DNA of 64,000 bases from contig CM056723.1 in NCBI GenBank assembly GCA_029844215.1, forward strand, positions 10,562,980 through 10,626,979. Reading direction: 5' to 3'. The notes beneath the pieces are model-generated. The model saw nothing but the letters and a program-made list of their open reading frames with translations. It was not told the DNA's origin and did not search any database. Below are positions 43,705-56,852 of this stretch, in pieces. Each line of letters starts with the position of its first letter. The first letter of the stretch is position 1. The stretch comes from Przewalskia tangutica (Eukaryota > Streptophyta > Magnoliopsida > Solanales > Solanaceae). The translations under genes were made by a program, and so were the position numbers.

Positions 43705-45582
43705 CAATAGCATTGCTAGGAAGTTAATAAATTTTCCATCTATATATTGATAAGTGTGGTGTCCATACCAGCTTATATGCACCTCAACTAACGCTAACAA
43801 TGTAACGATTTTTCGTTAGATAAACAAAACACCAGCTTCAAATAACTGTTTATACTAAGCATAGTTGTAATATGGAAAAGACTATAAGTAACTTCTTATA
43901 GACCAGTTAAACTACTCTAAGAGGTTTACGTGTATAACGTAAATCCAAGATATTAATATTGATACTTGGGCATTTTGCCAATACCTCTTTCCTTTCACAA
44001 TTCTAATGGAGATTTAGAAACAAGAATACCAATTAAGGCATTAATAGTGAATTAACAGTAGTAGTAAGGTACATTTCTCAGCCTGTCATCTTTATTGTCT
44101 AATGTTGACATTATTAAAAAAGAAACTGGCAAATACTCCTTTATTCCAGAGAAATCACCCCCCAACATCTTTATCTATAATGTCCTCAAAGATACTATAG
44201 CTCACTGCACAGAATTGTTGGCCCAAAGGATTAAACATAGCTGTTTTATAGCTTCTTACGGCATTATGGAATTTTGGAAATTGCAACATGGAATAATCTT
44301 GAGCTATAAATATATTGACTTAAAGATCGGAGGAAATCACTCATTTTCTATGGCAAACCTTTTGGCCCCTTTTCTCTTCACCTTTTCTTTTTCAAAACGG
44401 GGAAAACAAAGCAAGAAGGGGTCTTAACTTAAAAACAAGAGCTATAAACTCATATAGATAGTAGCAGTAGAAGTGATATATATATATATATATATAATTG
44501 TATAAAATAACAATTCAAGCTATGTTAAAGATGGATCATCGTTCAATCCGACTATGTTGAACAATGTAACAAAAAAATTATATCGCGTATAGTGTCTGCC
44601 CATCCTTTCTCCTGGTATTTGAAGTTATTCACTCTTTGACGAAAAATAATGAATCAGAGGAAAAAATGCATAGGGATTCCTTTGATTAACCCATTGCATA
44701 GCAGCAACTTTCACCTTCCTGGGGAATTATTTGCATAATATGGCCTTTTTCAGACCACTCTTTAAATTATGTGTCCCCGTTAACTGATTGAGCTAAAATT
44801 TTCCTTAAAAGTAGTTGGGAGAATATATTTGTAGACAAATTTAGCTCGTTGAGCTGACAGGAGACAACTAAAAGACTGGCCTCAAAAAGAAAATATCTGT
44901 GCAAATGTACCCTGCACAGACCTTGTCCGACGAATTATGAGATTCTGACATCGCACAGTAAAACATTTCCAAATTATTAACAGCAAAGAACTAAAACCTT
45001 CTAAAACTGTCAGTACAAGCATTACAACCTTCATATTAGCAGAAATTCCATCCTTTAACAGTTCGACTAACAATTCTCAGAGACTAATGCTAGCAAAGAA
45101 CAGAAAAGACAAGAAATACACAATAGCAAGCTGAATGATATGAGCCAAAGATTACTCGGATTGACATTCATGCTTTTGTACTTCTCATCTTGACAGTGAA
45201 AACGGGGGAAATTTTGCTCTTCTCACCCTTGTTGTCACAGTGTTACCGTGTAGTTTCCTTTCCTCTCCACCTTACATGGAAATTTTCTTTGGCAATTCTT
45301 GAGTCAATGTTGAAGATTTGCTTTTTCCTTATCACTTTTCTATTTTTGTTTTGAGAGAACAAAATATCCACGACTTAGCACTTTGCAGCATATTCTCTTT
45401 GGTGAAACATCAGAGAATGCTTACATTGAGGTAAAATTCATGATAAGACTGTCCCATGTAGTACGTTACAACTCTGCTGTACAAAAGTTCAAAGTTCCAC
45501 ACTTCTCATCCTAAAGACACATCACGCATAAATCAATTCTGAACCTCCTTTGGAGAAGTAAACTGAGATAAGAAAGACTTAC
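43705..45582. other. Intergenic sequence, includes LCB2 3' flank
   Basis: No gene recognised. A (TA)n microsatellite lies at about 44478-44497. A 110-codon plus-strand frame (44095-44427) has no motif or homology I know and is probably chance. The part next to 45582 should be the LCB2 3' UTR. Confidence 0.45.
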
Positions 45583-48500
45583 TCATTCCAGCTTGACTCT
45601 GTTTTCTTCCGGCTGCTTTTTGTTGGGCTCGGCAGGAAAGTATTTTATGCCCACGAGATCACCAACTTCGCTGATAACCTGACAAAAGCAAGAGTTGCAA
45701 AGCAACTAGCTATAACTTGCACTAGTAACTGCCACACAGCCTTTCTTTTCAGACAGGTGCTAATTTACATAAGCTGAATTAATAATTGAAACGCTGAAAT
45801 CTTCATTCAGGATTCTAATATGACACTCTAAATACGTAAGTAATCTGTTTAAATCTTCTTTTTTACTTTTTGTATCTTGTCTGCTGGGAAGACAGAAGGG
45901 TTCGAGGTATACTACGGTGCTAATCCAGCTGATATCATTTATAGTTCCACCAACCAGCTGCCAAAGGAGTAATACAGAAAGGTTGATAATAAACAAGATA
46001 GCTGATCTCTTGCAGCCCTTTTCTTTTTAATTTTTAACGAAGCTCTTACAGCTCTTTTTATGAGCATACATAGGGAAATTATTATTCACTCAGTACTAGA
46101 AGGTGATCCTTTTAAGTTCAAAGTTTTTCTATGCAGATGTCCCCGAAGGGACAACCATCTTTACCTATCCTCTTCCACTACTTCCCTCCTTTCAAAGCGT
46201 GATTAAAGGGTCTTACACCTCTCTTGAAAAATAACATTTTTAGTGTATGTGAAGGTGATAAATATTTTGTATGGGCATGCAATAGGTTAATCCCTCAATA
46301 AGCAGCATCTCTGGTGCCAGATTGCTGCTTGTATAATGAAAATAGGACACAACTAAACATGCTCATCAGTTGAAATGATAAATCAAATGCAAGTACAAGC
46401 TAACCTCGAGCGCTTTAATAAGATCGTCCCTTGAGTGAGCAGCAGAAATGCAAATCCGTGCTCTGGCTAAAAGTAAAGGAGTAGCTGGAAAAGCAACCGT
46501 CACCACTGCCACCTACAGTATTAGAATATGAAGTAAATATTATTACAAGAGGAAAGGGGGGAAATTAGGAATAAGCATTTATTGGAGAATGATCTAGTCT
46601 GGAAGAAGCTTAAAGAATAGTAGAAAACTGTACATTTCGTTTGAGACACTCCCGTGAAAAAGCAGGTATTTTTGCTGGATTATAGAGCATAATGGGCATG
46701 ACAGGGGAATCATTGTCCCCAAGAACCTCAAATCCCATCTTCTGCAATTCAGAGCGGAAAAAGTTGCTATTTTCACGTATCTGTGCTAGCTTCTGAGCCC
46801 CTATAAGAACCAAAGTTGCTCTGATGATCAGTAGATTATCACTATACCCAATGTCGAGTTGCATTAAAAGTATAATGAAAAGTAGAATTGCATTTAATAG
46901 GACAAAATTTCTGACCTCTACTAGAACCATCTTCGCCGAGTATAACCTTGATAGAAGAAATTATTTGTTGGGCCGCTGGAGGTGATATTGATGTGGCATA
47001 GATATGAGCAGGGCAAGTGTACTTCAGACATTCAATAAGTTCCTATATTGTTGTATCAAATGTCAAAGCCACCTCTTATAGATGACATCATAAATTTACC
47101 ACAATAAGCTTTGTGAACAGTGAACACACATCCTACTGAAGTGGAAAAGAGAAGTAAAAGAATCAATCATCCAGGTGGTTCACTAGCAGAAACCACGAAA
47201 CAAAGCATCTAGATAAAGTCGATCAAATCAGTTGTACTGGAAGACCGGACAGGAAATGCCCGCAGGCCTGCAGTACATATAATTTCCTGCAGAAGCAGTT
47301 TTATTATCAGCTAGAAATAGGCATTTCATTCTCGTGCCAATACCCTGGTTTACTGGGTTGCTAAGTTCTTTGGACAAGGTTTGACCTGCTTATGTAATAA
47401 CGTAATTTTCATGCAAAGATTGTGTATACTACCTTAAGAAAAAGAAAATGTAAAAAGGAGTACTTGAAAAAGGCAATACATAATGTGATGACAGTAGAGA
47501 TGGCAGTGGATCCAGATCCGTTTTATAGGATATGGATATCCAAAATTTGGACTCAACGGATCCGGATCGAACCGGATCCGTTATGACTGATAAGATCTGG
47601 ACATAGATCCTGTATTTGAGATTCGTATCCGATCCAGATCCGACCCGCGAATCCGTTTTTTTTAATATATAATTTAACTTAAAGACCTTTGTAATTGAAG
47701 TGTTTTCCATGAATCATGATGTTATTTACTTACTTTGCTTCATCGTCTTTATTTTCTTGTGATGCTAAAACTTCGTTCAGTATTTTGGAAGAATTGTGGC
47801 ATGTTTGTGTAGGTTAATAGAATGAACTCAAATATTTTTTTCAATCAGATTGAATTTTATTTTGTCAAAAAAGTTTCAACATGTGGATCCAAATCCGATC
47901 AGTGGACCCGGACCCGATGGATCTAGATCCAGGCATGAAAAACGGATCTGGTCCAGATCTGATCCGTTGCCATCACTAGATGACAGTTACCAATGTTAAT
48001 CAGTCAAGTAACCAACTAAGGCTACCAATGCACAATTATATTTTAGTTTTTACCATGGTCGGAGCAAGCATTCATTTCGAACCTAATGAAATGTTAGTAA
48101 TGAGGAAGCATTTGACATCATTAAGCAGATACAATCAGATAATATCCTTGAGAAAGTTGATGCAAATCCCAAGTTAGCCAGGAATGGTTTTCCTACAAGA
48201 GTCTAATTATTCAGATGACTACTGGAGGTCTTTGACTTCCGAAACTAATGAAGTTGTAGTTACATGTGTATGGGCTTTTAATACCTCACACAACAACAAC
48301 ATATACAGTATATTCTCACAAGTGGGGTCTGGGGGGGTGAAGTGGTGAACTCAGACCTTACCCCTATCTTTGCGGAGTAGAGAGGTTGTTTTCGATAGAC
48401 CCTCGATTTTTAATACATCACAGTTTTCTAATAAAGAATATGCATCAAAGTGGATCTATACTTTAACATGAGAAGGGACAAGTGGCAAGCCATATGATCA

Positions 48501-51281
48501 ATATCAATTCACCTACATAACAAATGCAATGATTCCACGAGTAAGCAGAAGGATATACATACAACAAAGTAAAGATCAAAGGTCATAGAGGAAGACAACA
48601 AACGGCTGATGTCTATATCACTACTACATGACTACATCCACTGCAAAGATAACTATCTCAAAGTTGCCTTGCTGAGTCTTCAAAAAACATGAAGGTGTCG
48701 AAAAGAAGTGTCAACAGTTTGCAAATAGAACTAATGGGGCATATGTCTGAAATTGTAAAAACAGCACAGCCCGAATTTCCTTCAGTTTCATGATGCAGTC
48801 CAATTTAAAATGATATGGTCCATTAATTATATCATATTTTTCTATCTACTTCAACTAACTAATGGTTGGAAAGCTTCTAACTCAACCAATGAAAAGCTAG
48901 TCTAGTAGCCCTCTTTTATGAAATCCATACCTTTGATCCTGCAATATAACCCCCACATGAACCAAATGACTTTGTAAAAGTTCCCATCATAATATCCACA
49001 TCTGCAGTGTCAACTTCTAAGAGCTCACAGACTCCCCTTCCAGTTCTTCCAACTGCTCCAATGCTATGAGCCTCATCCAGATACACATATGCCTGCAAAA
49101 ATTGGATAGTGGATGAAGAAGCATGCAAATCAGCAAGCTGAGCCTCAGAAAGCAGATACATATAAACCAGTTACTCTGATTATAAGAAACAGCATTGCAG
49201 AAAGTTAAAAGATTATCGTCATGTCAATAATTAAAAGAAGAAGTTCCAGGAGAAGACATCAAACACTATATTACCTTGTACTTCTTGCATATAGTAACAA
49301 TCTCTGGGAGTAGGCAAAGCTCCCCTTCCATACTGTATATGCCCTCGACCACCACTATTATCTTCTTCCATGGCCTGTGTGTTCTGGGTTGTCCCTCAGC
49401 AATATGTTCTCTCAAAACTTTCTCCAGGTGTGATGGTGCTAAAGAGAATATGGCAATTTAAAGCATGAATATGACGTAGGACACCTCATTGTTTGAACAT
49501 TATTGCTCAAAGGAAAAAGACACCTCATGAATACTTACTGTTATGTTGAAAAACACGAATGGTGGCTCCAGAACCTCTAGCACCATTTACAATAGAGTTG
49601 TGGTTCAGAGAATCACTGATGATCAAACCTCCCTGCAAATGACCGTAATAAAAAAAGCCAAATAAATAGCAAGTATAAAACAAGAATAGAACTTTTTACA
49701 ACTCTATACCTTTCCAATCAAGACAGGAAGAATGGCTGAATTTGTTGCATAACCCATACCAAAAACAATAGCAGCTGGTTTTCCAACAAAATTAGCCACA
49801 CACTCTTCCAATTCACTATGTAACGTTGTGGTGCCTGACAAGACAATTTTCGCAAACAATGTTTACTTATGCAGGAAAGATGCATAGTACAGTATTGAAT
49901 GGGATCATGCCTACCTCCATCAACACGGGTACTGCATGTGCTTGCAGAAAATCTTTTCAAGGACTCAGTGACACGCGGGGTACAATATTCATCAGAAGCA
50001 GCAAAACCAAGGTAATTATATGACCCCAAGTTCAGACACCTTGAAACTTTAGTGGTCCGCCTGCATAAAAAGAATTTAAGTGGATAGAACACTAAAAAAA
50101 GACGTTTCAAAACACTTACTACTAACCATATATCTTACATTGTACAACAGAGAAATATTCATACATCACCAGTCAAGCTGTAGTAACTTTATATCCATAG
50201 AGTTATCTTTACATGATTAAAAAGAGCAATCAAAGAACCACAAAATGGAGGAAAGCATCATTTTCAGAAAGTTAAAGAAAAAAAATAACTGAAACAAATG
50301 ATGTATACTCCCTCCGTTATAATTTGTTTAATTGGTTGTGACTTGGCACAGAGCTTAAGAAAGTTAAAAAAACATTCGAATCATGTGGTCTTAAACTAAA
50401 GACGTGTAGAATGTACCAAAACGTCCTTTAATCTTGTGGTTTTAAACATGTCATTTCACATGGAATTAAGAATTGCCAAAAAAAGAAAAAGAGACATTCT
50501 TTTTTTAAACGGACAAAAAGGGAAAGTAAGAAAAATAAATTGAAACAGAGAGAGTACTAACTTTAGTGTCTTGTTATTATCATTAGATACACGTTCCACC
50601 ACGTCAAACCAAGCATCAGGAGGACTGCATATTGGCCTTCCAAAACAATCCTACAATAGAACAGTGCAAAAAAATATTCACTTTTTTTCCGGAACGTATT
50701 TTCACTTTTAAAAAAAATCAATGTTTGGTCATGAAAATTCCAAATACAACATGGAATTTGAAAACAACCAAAACCTTGTTAAAAAGTACATTTCAATAAC
50801 AAAATATAATTTGCAAAAACTATGGCCAAACACAACTACAACTCCCACTTCAAAATTTCCAAAAAAAAATGTTTTTTTTTGGTTTCTATGGGCAAACGCC
50901 TACTAAATATACATGGTGATTTTAGCATAAGATAGCTATTGATTATTGAATTAACACAATTATACTAATTCAAACATAGTACTACAAGTATTGCTAATAG
51001 TGTATGATAATTACCTGAATGCGAAGATACAACCGACGGATATAAAAATCTTCAAGTCCTAAGCAAATAGGTGCATACCCCTACCATTAAAAACAATTAA
51101 ACTCGTAAAAACAATGATATTAGCATAAGAAAACACGTGGCATTTAAAACGGTACCTGAAGATTACTGGTGTGCCACCAATCGAAGATTTTTCTGAAGAA
51201 ATCACGAAATTGGCCAAAGGCAAAGAGTAAGCCGTAACTGAAATAGGTGGACAAGGCAGTCAAGTATGGAATGGTGATCAT
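45583..51281 (-). CDS. LCB2: Serine palmitoyltransferase catalytic subunit LCB2
   Basis: Twelve exons join in frame to 490 codons (489 residues plus TGA at 45583-45585): 51156-51281, 51015-51080, 50562-50650, 49915-50060, 49710-49834, 49539-49632, 49275-49438, 48931-49092, 46916-47042, 46634-46800, 46405-46512, 45583-45678. All introns are GT-AG. The product has an N-terminal hydrophobic segment (about residues 4-24, ER anchor) and an alpha-oxoamine synthase fold. YLDEAHSIGAVGRTGRG holds the cofactor Asp/His, and GTFTKSFGSCGG holds the pyridoxal phosphate Lys311. It condenses serine with palmitoyl-CoA, the first step of sphingoid base synthesis, in a complex with LCB1 at the ER. Length equals Arabidopsis LCB2a. 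No lesion was seen, so it is probably functional. Confidence 0.96.
47495..47978. mobile_element. hAT MITE in LCB2 intron 8, 484 bp
   Basis: Perfect 8-bp target duplications GATGACAG (47487-47494 and 47979-47986) flank terminal inverted repeats TAGAGATGGCAGTGGATC and, from the right, TAGTGATGGCAACGGATC. Subterminal zones are dense in GGATCCG/GATCCAGATCC units. Non-coding. Confidence 0.93.
48291..48407 (-). mobile_element. 5'-truncated TS-type SINE in LCB2 intron 8
   Basis: On the minus strand the body reads GAGGGTCTATCGAAAACAAC, then TAAGGTCTGAG and CCCAGACCCCACTTGTGAGA, ending in a (TTG)n tail, as in the Solanaceae TS SINE. It is flanked by 15-bp duplications at 48276-48290 and 48408-48422 (14 of 15 match), the mark of retroposition. 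Confidence 0.88.
50308..50554. mobile_element. Stowaway MITE next to LCB2 intron 3 donor
   Basis: Ends CTCCCTCCGTTATAATTTG (left) and AATTGAAACAGAGAGAG (right) with TA on both sides (50306-50307, 50555-50556). On the minus strand its border lies 7 bases inside the intron, directly after the donor GTTAGTA of exon 50562-50650. Confidence 0.85.
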
Positions 51282-51783
51282 TTTGAACTGCTCGGAGATC
51301 GTATCGCCGGCGAAGGCGAATAACGGAAGGACAATTCCGATCTCCGATCCCGATGAGATAGAGCCGGGGGGAGCAAATCGCGTTTGACCAATTTCAGTCC
51401 CTCCCTTTGCGGTTGAATATTTTATTCTCCGTTCTATTAAAGGGAGTAGTACATTACTACTATCAAAATAATAATAATAATAATTAAAAAAAGTATATGT
51501 ATGTACTAGAAATAATCTGTATTAGTACACAATGTATTTTATGCACATTCGTATTTATATTAATGATGATTAATATTATGACATTTGCATTTGTTGAATT
51601 ATTAATTAATTGTTTATAATATTTTATACATGTATTCCTAGAGGTTACATGTTTATTAATGATGTGAATTAATGTTATAACGTAACTCTTAAATTGTCTC
51701 TACTAATGATCATCGAAATTGAGATATCGATGATATGCGATACGTCGACATGTGGTCTGCATCATATCCTTATGGATGTAGTT
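51282..51783 (-). promoter_or_regulatory. LCB2 5' UTR and upstream region
   Basis: The first 150 bases upstream of the ATG (51282-51430) are GC-rich compared with the surroundings and probably hold the 5' UTR and core promoter. Beyond 51430 the sequence is very AT-rich (AATAATAATAATAAT at 51468-51482). No convincing TATA box could be chosen. Confidence 0.4.
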
Positions 51784-52820
51784 GTTACACCTCGTAAGTT
51801 TAAGACGATAATTAAGAACGTCATTAAGGAAGTAAGATTCGAATATTGGAAAAAGTGTACTTATATATGTTAATACGGAAATTAGTATACAAAGGGATGC
51901 AATTCCGAAATAATTTTGGTTACGACGAGTGTGACGTTGGAAAATAATGATGATAGTTATATATATATTCTCGTTATGGATTAGTAGCATATTATATAGA
52001 TTATGACATTGAGAATACAAGGTTTTATGAAATTTTCAGGAATTAAAAAAAATGGAATTTAAGATTTAATTATTACTTGAGGGATTAGGTTAATTATATA
52101 TTTAGAGACTAAAATGTAATAAGAATTTTAAGATTTGGGCTTAAACCTATTAACCTCCTTCATCTTCACTTTTCTTGTTTTGAATTAGAAAATCTCTCAC
52201 CCTCTCCTCCTTCCCTCTCCAGTCGAGACCCCCCTTCCCCATAGCTAAAATTTATTAAGCTTTCAATTCCCCTCTTAGATTAAGATTTTTCACCTAGATT
52301 AGAAGTCAAAAATTACTCCAAAACAGTGAGGAGAAATAGGGATACTGGGCCGATTTAGGCCAAGAAATTTCGGATGTTTGGACAAGTTTTTGGGAAGAAA
52401 AACGTGTATGAATGAGGGATTAACATTGTAGAAAGTATGCATGTCAATTTGGAGTTGAAGAAGTGTGAAAATTGGGCAAAAATCGATGGAACAGTGATTG
52501 GTTCGTAGGGACTGTTTTGGCTTCGTTGAAGGTAAATTCTCCTTTTCATTGAGTATTTGGAAGATAATTGATGTTGTGATTAAGGAATGAACTCTTGATA
52601 AAGAGAAACTGGAAATGAGATTGCATGTGATTGTTGTGATGTTGTAATTACCAATTTTTGGGGACTGAATTTATGTACATTGAATTTGATTATGTTATTG
52701 CTATTATCGTCGCTAATCGCATGTTGGAATTAAAGGAAATCTTGATATTTAAGTTATAGTTGTTCATAAGGAATTATTGGAACATGAATTGGATTTTAAG
52801 AAGTTAAGAAAAGAGTATGG
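51784..52820 (+). repeat. Truncated Gypsy LTR
   Basis: The start TGTTACACCTCGTAAGTTTA resembles the terminal sequence of large-LTR Gypsy families. The following text includes a pyrimidine-rich CTCACCCTCTCCTCCTTCCC stretch often seen in their LTRs. It breaks off at about 52820 into integrase sequence. No second copy is present, so the call is moderate. Confidence 0.5.
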
Positions 52821-52834
52821 AATTATGTTGTCGT

Positions 52835-53620
52835 TGGCCGAAACTTACAGCTAACTTCTGGAGATCATTCCAGAAGGGATTGGGGACACAGGCGAGTCTC
52901 AGCACAACATTTCATCCCCAGACTGATGGGCAGGCAGAGCGTACTATTCAGACTTTAGAGGATATGTTGAGAGCCTGTATTATTGACTTCAGATGTAGCT
53001 GGGATGATCATTTACCACTCATTGAGTTTGCTTACAACAACAGCTACTATTCTAGTATCCAGATGGCCCCATACGAGGCCTTATATGGGAGGAAGTGCAG
53101 GTCACCATTGGTTGGTTCGATATAGGTGAGACTAAGTTGATCGGCTCAGACATGGTTCAGCAAGCTATTGATAAAGTGAAGCTCATTCAGGAGAGATTAT
53201 TAGTAGCCCAAAGTCGACAGAAGTCATATGCTGATAATCGACGTCGACACTTGGAATTACAGGTTGATGATTGGGTATTCCTTAAGGTATCATCCATGAA
53301 GGGTGTGATGCGGTTCGGTAAGAAACGAGAGCTTAGCCCAAGGTACATTGGGCATTACCAGATCATTCGTAGAATAGGCAAGGTTGCCTATGAGTCGGAT
53401 CTACCATCTGATTTGGAAGAGGTATATCCAGTCTTCCATGTATCTATGCTGCGTAAGTGTATTGGTGATCCTTTCAGAGTCTTTCTAGTAGATGATGTCC
53501 AGGTGACAGAGAAGCTGTCTTATGAGGAGAGTCTCATCGCCATACTTTATCGTCAGGTCAGGAGATTACGGACGAAGGATGTGGCTTCCATCAAGGTATT
53601 GTGGCGAAACAGCAATAGGG
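52835..53620 (+). pseudogene. Gypsy integrase C-terminal fragment
   Basis: The frame starts mid-integrase: LTANFWRSFQKGLGTQASLS, then TTFHPQTDGQAERTIQTLED with the catalytic Glu, FAYNNSYYSSIQMAPYEALY and GRKCRSP. A one-base deletion near 53108 shifts to the frame with GWFDIGETKL, LLVAQSRQKSYADNRRR and the SPRYIGHYQIIRRIGKVAYE domain, ending DVASIKVLWRN. The expected chromodomain-like end is cut by the LTR at 53625. Upstream parts are lost at the junction near 52830. Confidence 0.92.
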
Positions 53621-53624
53621 AGGA

Positions 53625-56600
53625 TGTTATACCCCGTATTTCCAGAGTATGTACGTGAGGGCGTACGTAGAAAAGTTTGAGCCTTAAATTAGGCAAGGGT
53701 CGAAAATTTTGTTCACAACCCCCGAAAAGAATTGTTTTCCGACGAAACGTTTTCCAAACTTTGCGAAGGGAAAAATACGGCTATATCATTTATTATTTTT
53801 GTGGATTTTTCCGAGAGATGAAATATTTTGGACCAACGAGAGGGCGACACTTGTCACCCTCAAGTTGGCGGATGTGTGGACTTCATTTGGACGATTTCAA
53901 AGTCTTGGAGTAGGTAGGATATTTGTGATATTTTGTGTGGTAGTTGGATAAGGTACACATGGATAAATCTTCACCCTACACTTGCCCACCACTTGTCTTG
54001 ATCTCGCCTCGTTGTCCTATAAATACCCCTTGGTCAAGACTTCTTCATCCACAAAATGTTTTCTAAATCTTGAAATCCTCCTCCTTCTCAGTAGTTCTCG
54101 TCCAAGTCTTCCCATCCCTCATGAGGCCTTTTGGCCGAGAGGTACCCTCCTGGGTGCTAGCCGAAACCTACCCTCATAGTGGTGTTGTTCTCGTGAAAAT
54201 ACACCCTCTTGGTAGAAAATACTCTCCAAGTATTGTTATTATTCCAAAGATACCTCTATACGTAGAGTCTGAAATACTACCTTATGTCCTTTTTGTCTCA
54301 AACGAAATCCTAAGGAAAAATCTTCATAGTTGGTTGAAGTGCTAGTAGAAGTTGGTTGGAAACTTCTAAGGGTTGTTTGGAGCGGGTCGAGCGCCTGCAG
54401 TAGAGCTAAACGTTGCTCAGGATCGACATTTAAACTTGGATAATTATGGGCTTATCGAGGTAAATATCTTGTCCCCCTATTGTAATTAGAGTTACATATT
54501 GTTGAAGTATAAGAATTAAGTATAATTTATATACAAGGAAAGTATATAAGAAGGAATTGAATGTACTTACATAGGGTGTATTTACTGATGACTTGTGAAG
54601 TTTGTGCAGTGTCACGCCAATTTTCCGTAGAATCTTGTATCTAGATTTATTCCACCGAGTAGTCTAGACTTTGATAGACTTGTATAACCGTTATAGGTTG
54701 AAGTACTGCGAGTAGCGTATTCTACTCGAATGGTGGAAAAGGCTAGCAGGATTACAGTACTTTGGAGCTATTTGCTAATAGTCGATAAATCGTCGCGAGG
54801 TATGTGATTCTTCCTATCCTCTTGAGCATGATATTTTTAAAAGAATATATATAGTACGTAGACGACGTGTGTTAATCGAGCGTGGTTTTATCACGATGTC
54901 TTCTGACTTGAGTCTAATAATAAAGAATCTTGAAGTATTTCAAAAGAATTAAGAACCGTTTTTGAAAGAAGAGTAATACTTGGTTTTAAAAGCTTAAGAG
55001 TTATACTAGCCTTATGGGAAGTTAGGTATAACGACTTAAGAGAGATAAAAGGAACGATTTACTTAATTGTTTATAAACGCCTTGTATTGATTTCGGAAAT
55101 GAGAATAAGTATCGAACAAACCACTGCAGCTAATAAGTGGAAATGTATCGACTAATTAAGTACTATTAAAACCAAGAAACCTCCATCCGCATGAAGCTAA
55201 GATGAGACAAAATGATATTACATTTCCTAGATCATGGCTGCTTTAACAAGATTGTTATAAACAAGAACAACCTACTCACACATAAGGCATATGTTTCTCA
55301 AATTGTTTTAAAAGGAGAATTATATTATTAAGTGATTAAAACTATGAACTACGAAACCTTTCAAAAATGAGAAGCTTGAGCATTTGAAATTAGGCAAACT
55401 TGAACGTTTGGAAAATAATGTTGTTACTTAGGGAAGTGTTTTGGTTTACTTAAAAAGATAGTCACTCTATTTTTATACTACGGGTATTGTGTGACTTTTG
55501 TGAAAGAAACGGATCTTTTAAAGAGTTAATGTATGAAGTACTTTGGAGATAAAAACCCGAACTTGTTAACATAAAGTAGAAAGTACCTTGTGTGAATAAC
55601 TTGATTGTGTTGGTTTGTGATAGCCTTGTAATACTTTCTTGTTGATTTGGTAAGTAAACATGTTAGGATGTTACGTGTGTTAGTATCTTATGATGTTGTG
55701 TAAGGGGGTTATTCTTGTTGTGCTTACGTTGTTAAACGTTAAGCCGTTGTACTGTTATTATATCACATACCCCCTTGACTTGTTATACCGGTGGCTCACA
55801 CCTCGACGCGGTCTATACGGCATACGCGTCTGTGTGACTACGCGAGCGCGGTATGCTCGAGATTGATCATTCCGTGTATTATCCCGACGCGAGGAGTGCC
55901 TTACGCGATCATGTGACTACGCGTCTATGTGACCATGCGGATCGCGGAGTCCGGAGGTACCGCGCTAGCTACCCGACGCGAGGAATACCTCACGCGCCTA
56001 TGTGGCTACGCGAGCAGCGGTATGCTCCAGATTAGACGCGCACATCGATATCGAGGCGAGTGGCCGCCTTCGATCATGGTGCGGTCAGAAAGACCTCGTG
56101 ATACGCTTTATGGCATTGTTGGTACCGTGGTCTTAGTAGTCGGTTATGCCTTCGTGACTTACCTCCCGATTTTATTATGACACGTGGGACTCGTGTTCAT
56201 GTATTCCTTGGTGCTTGTTATATCATGGATCACGGCATGAGGAAGGAATTCCACGCATGATTGATATTGTGGGCATGAGACCCACGGTTATATTTGAGTG
56301 ATGACTTTAGGCGTGAGTCCCCGACTTGACTCGATCACATATCATGTATCGTAAATTGTTTATCATATATGTCTTTTGTTTTATATAGACTATTATGATT
56401 TCATTTACGATTTTCGCCACATACTTGGTACCATGACCTCGACTTCGGGCCGTTCATGCCGCAGTGAGGTACACCGCTTGTTGATCCTCGCTCATGTGGT
56501 CACATTCAATGCTTTGGGAAGCTCCGTTTCTCCGAGGCTTATCTTGGGTATAGTCCCGTCAGTAGGTACTTACATTCAGGTATGGCGGGCCCCGTCCCGC

Positions 56601-56837
56601 CATTGTTGTTATCATTCTGCAGGTCCTGTAGTATCGCTGTGGCGAGTTGTAAATGGGATATAACTGTTCGGATTTAAGTTTTTATATATATATATGCCGA
56701 AAGACAACTTCTCTTCAGATAAATTGTGTCTCATTTACATTGTTTCATGTTGTGTTTTATATTCCGCTGATTACTCTGATGTATGTCTACTTGGGTGCCC
56801 GGGGTAAGGCACCATCACGCCCGGTTCGGTCGTGACA
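53625..56837 (+). repeat. 5' LTR of the large-LTR Gypsy element (3213 bp)
   Basis: Begins TGTTATACCCCG and ends CGGTTCGGTCGTGACA. It is collinear with 59586-62075. A GC-rich block at about 55800-56050 contains tandem units (GACTACGCG, CCCGACGCGAGGA) equivalent to the minisatellite of the related solo LTR. Confidence 0.92.
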
Positions 56838-56841
56838 AAAG

Positions 56842-56852
56842 TGGTATCGAGC
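56842..56852 (+). promoter_or_regulatory. Gypsy primer-binding site (tRNA-iMet type)
   Basis: TGGTATCGAGC lies 4 bases after the 5' LTR. It equals the usual TGGTATCAGAGC with one base missing from CAG, as in the SIRE-like element. Confidence 0.8.

Noticed and set aside
44095..44427. 110-codon plus-strand ORF
   Set aside because: No recognised domain, AT-rich intergenic context near a (TA)n tract; likely chance.
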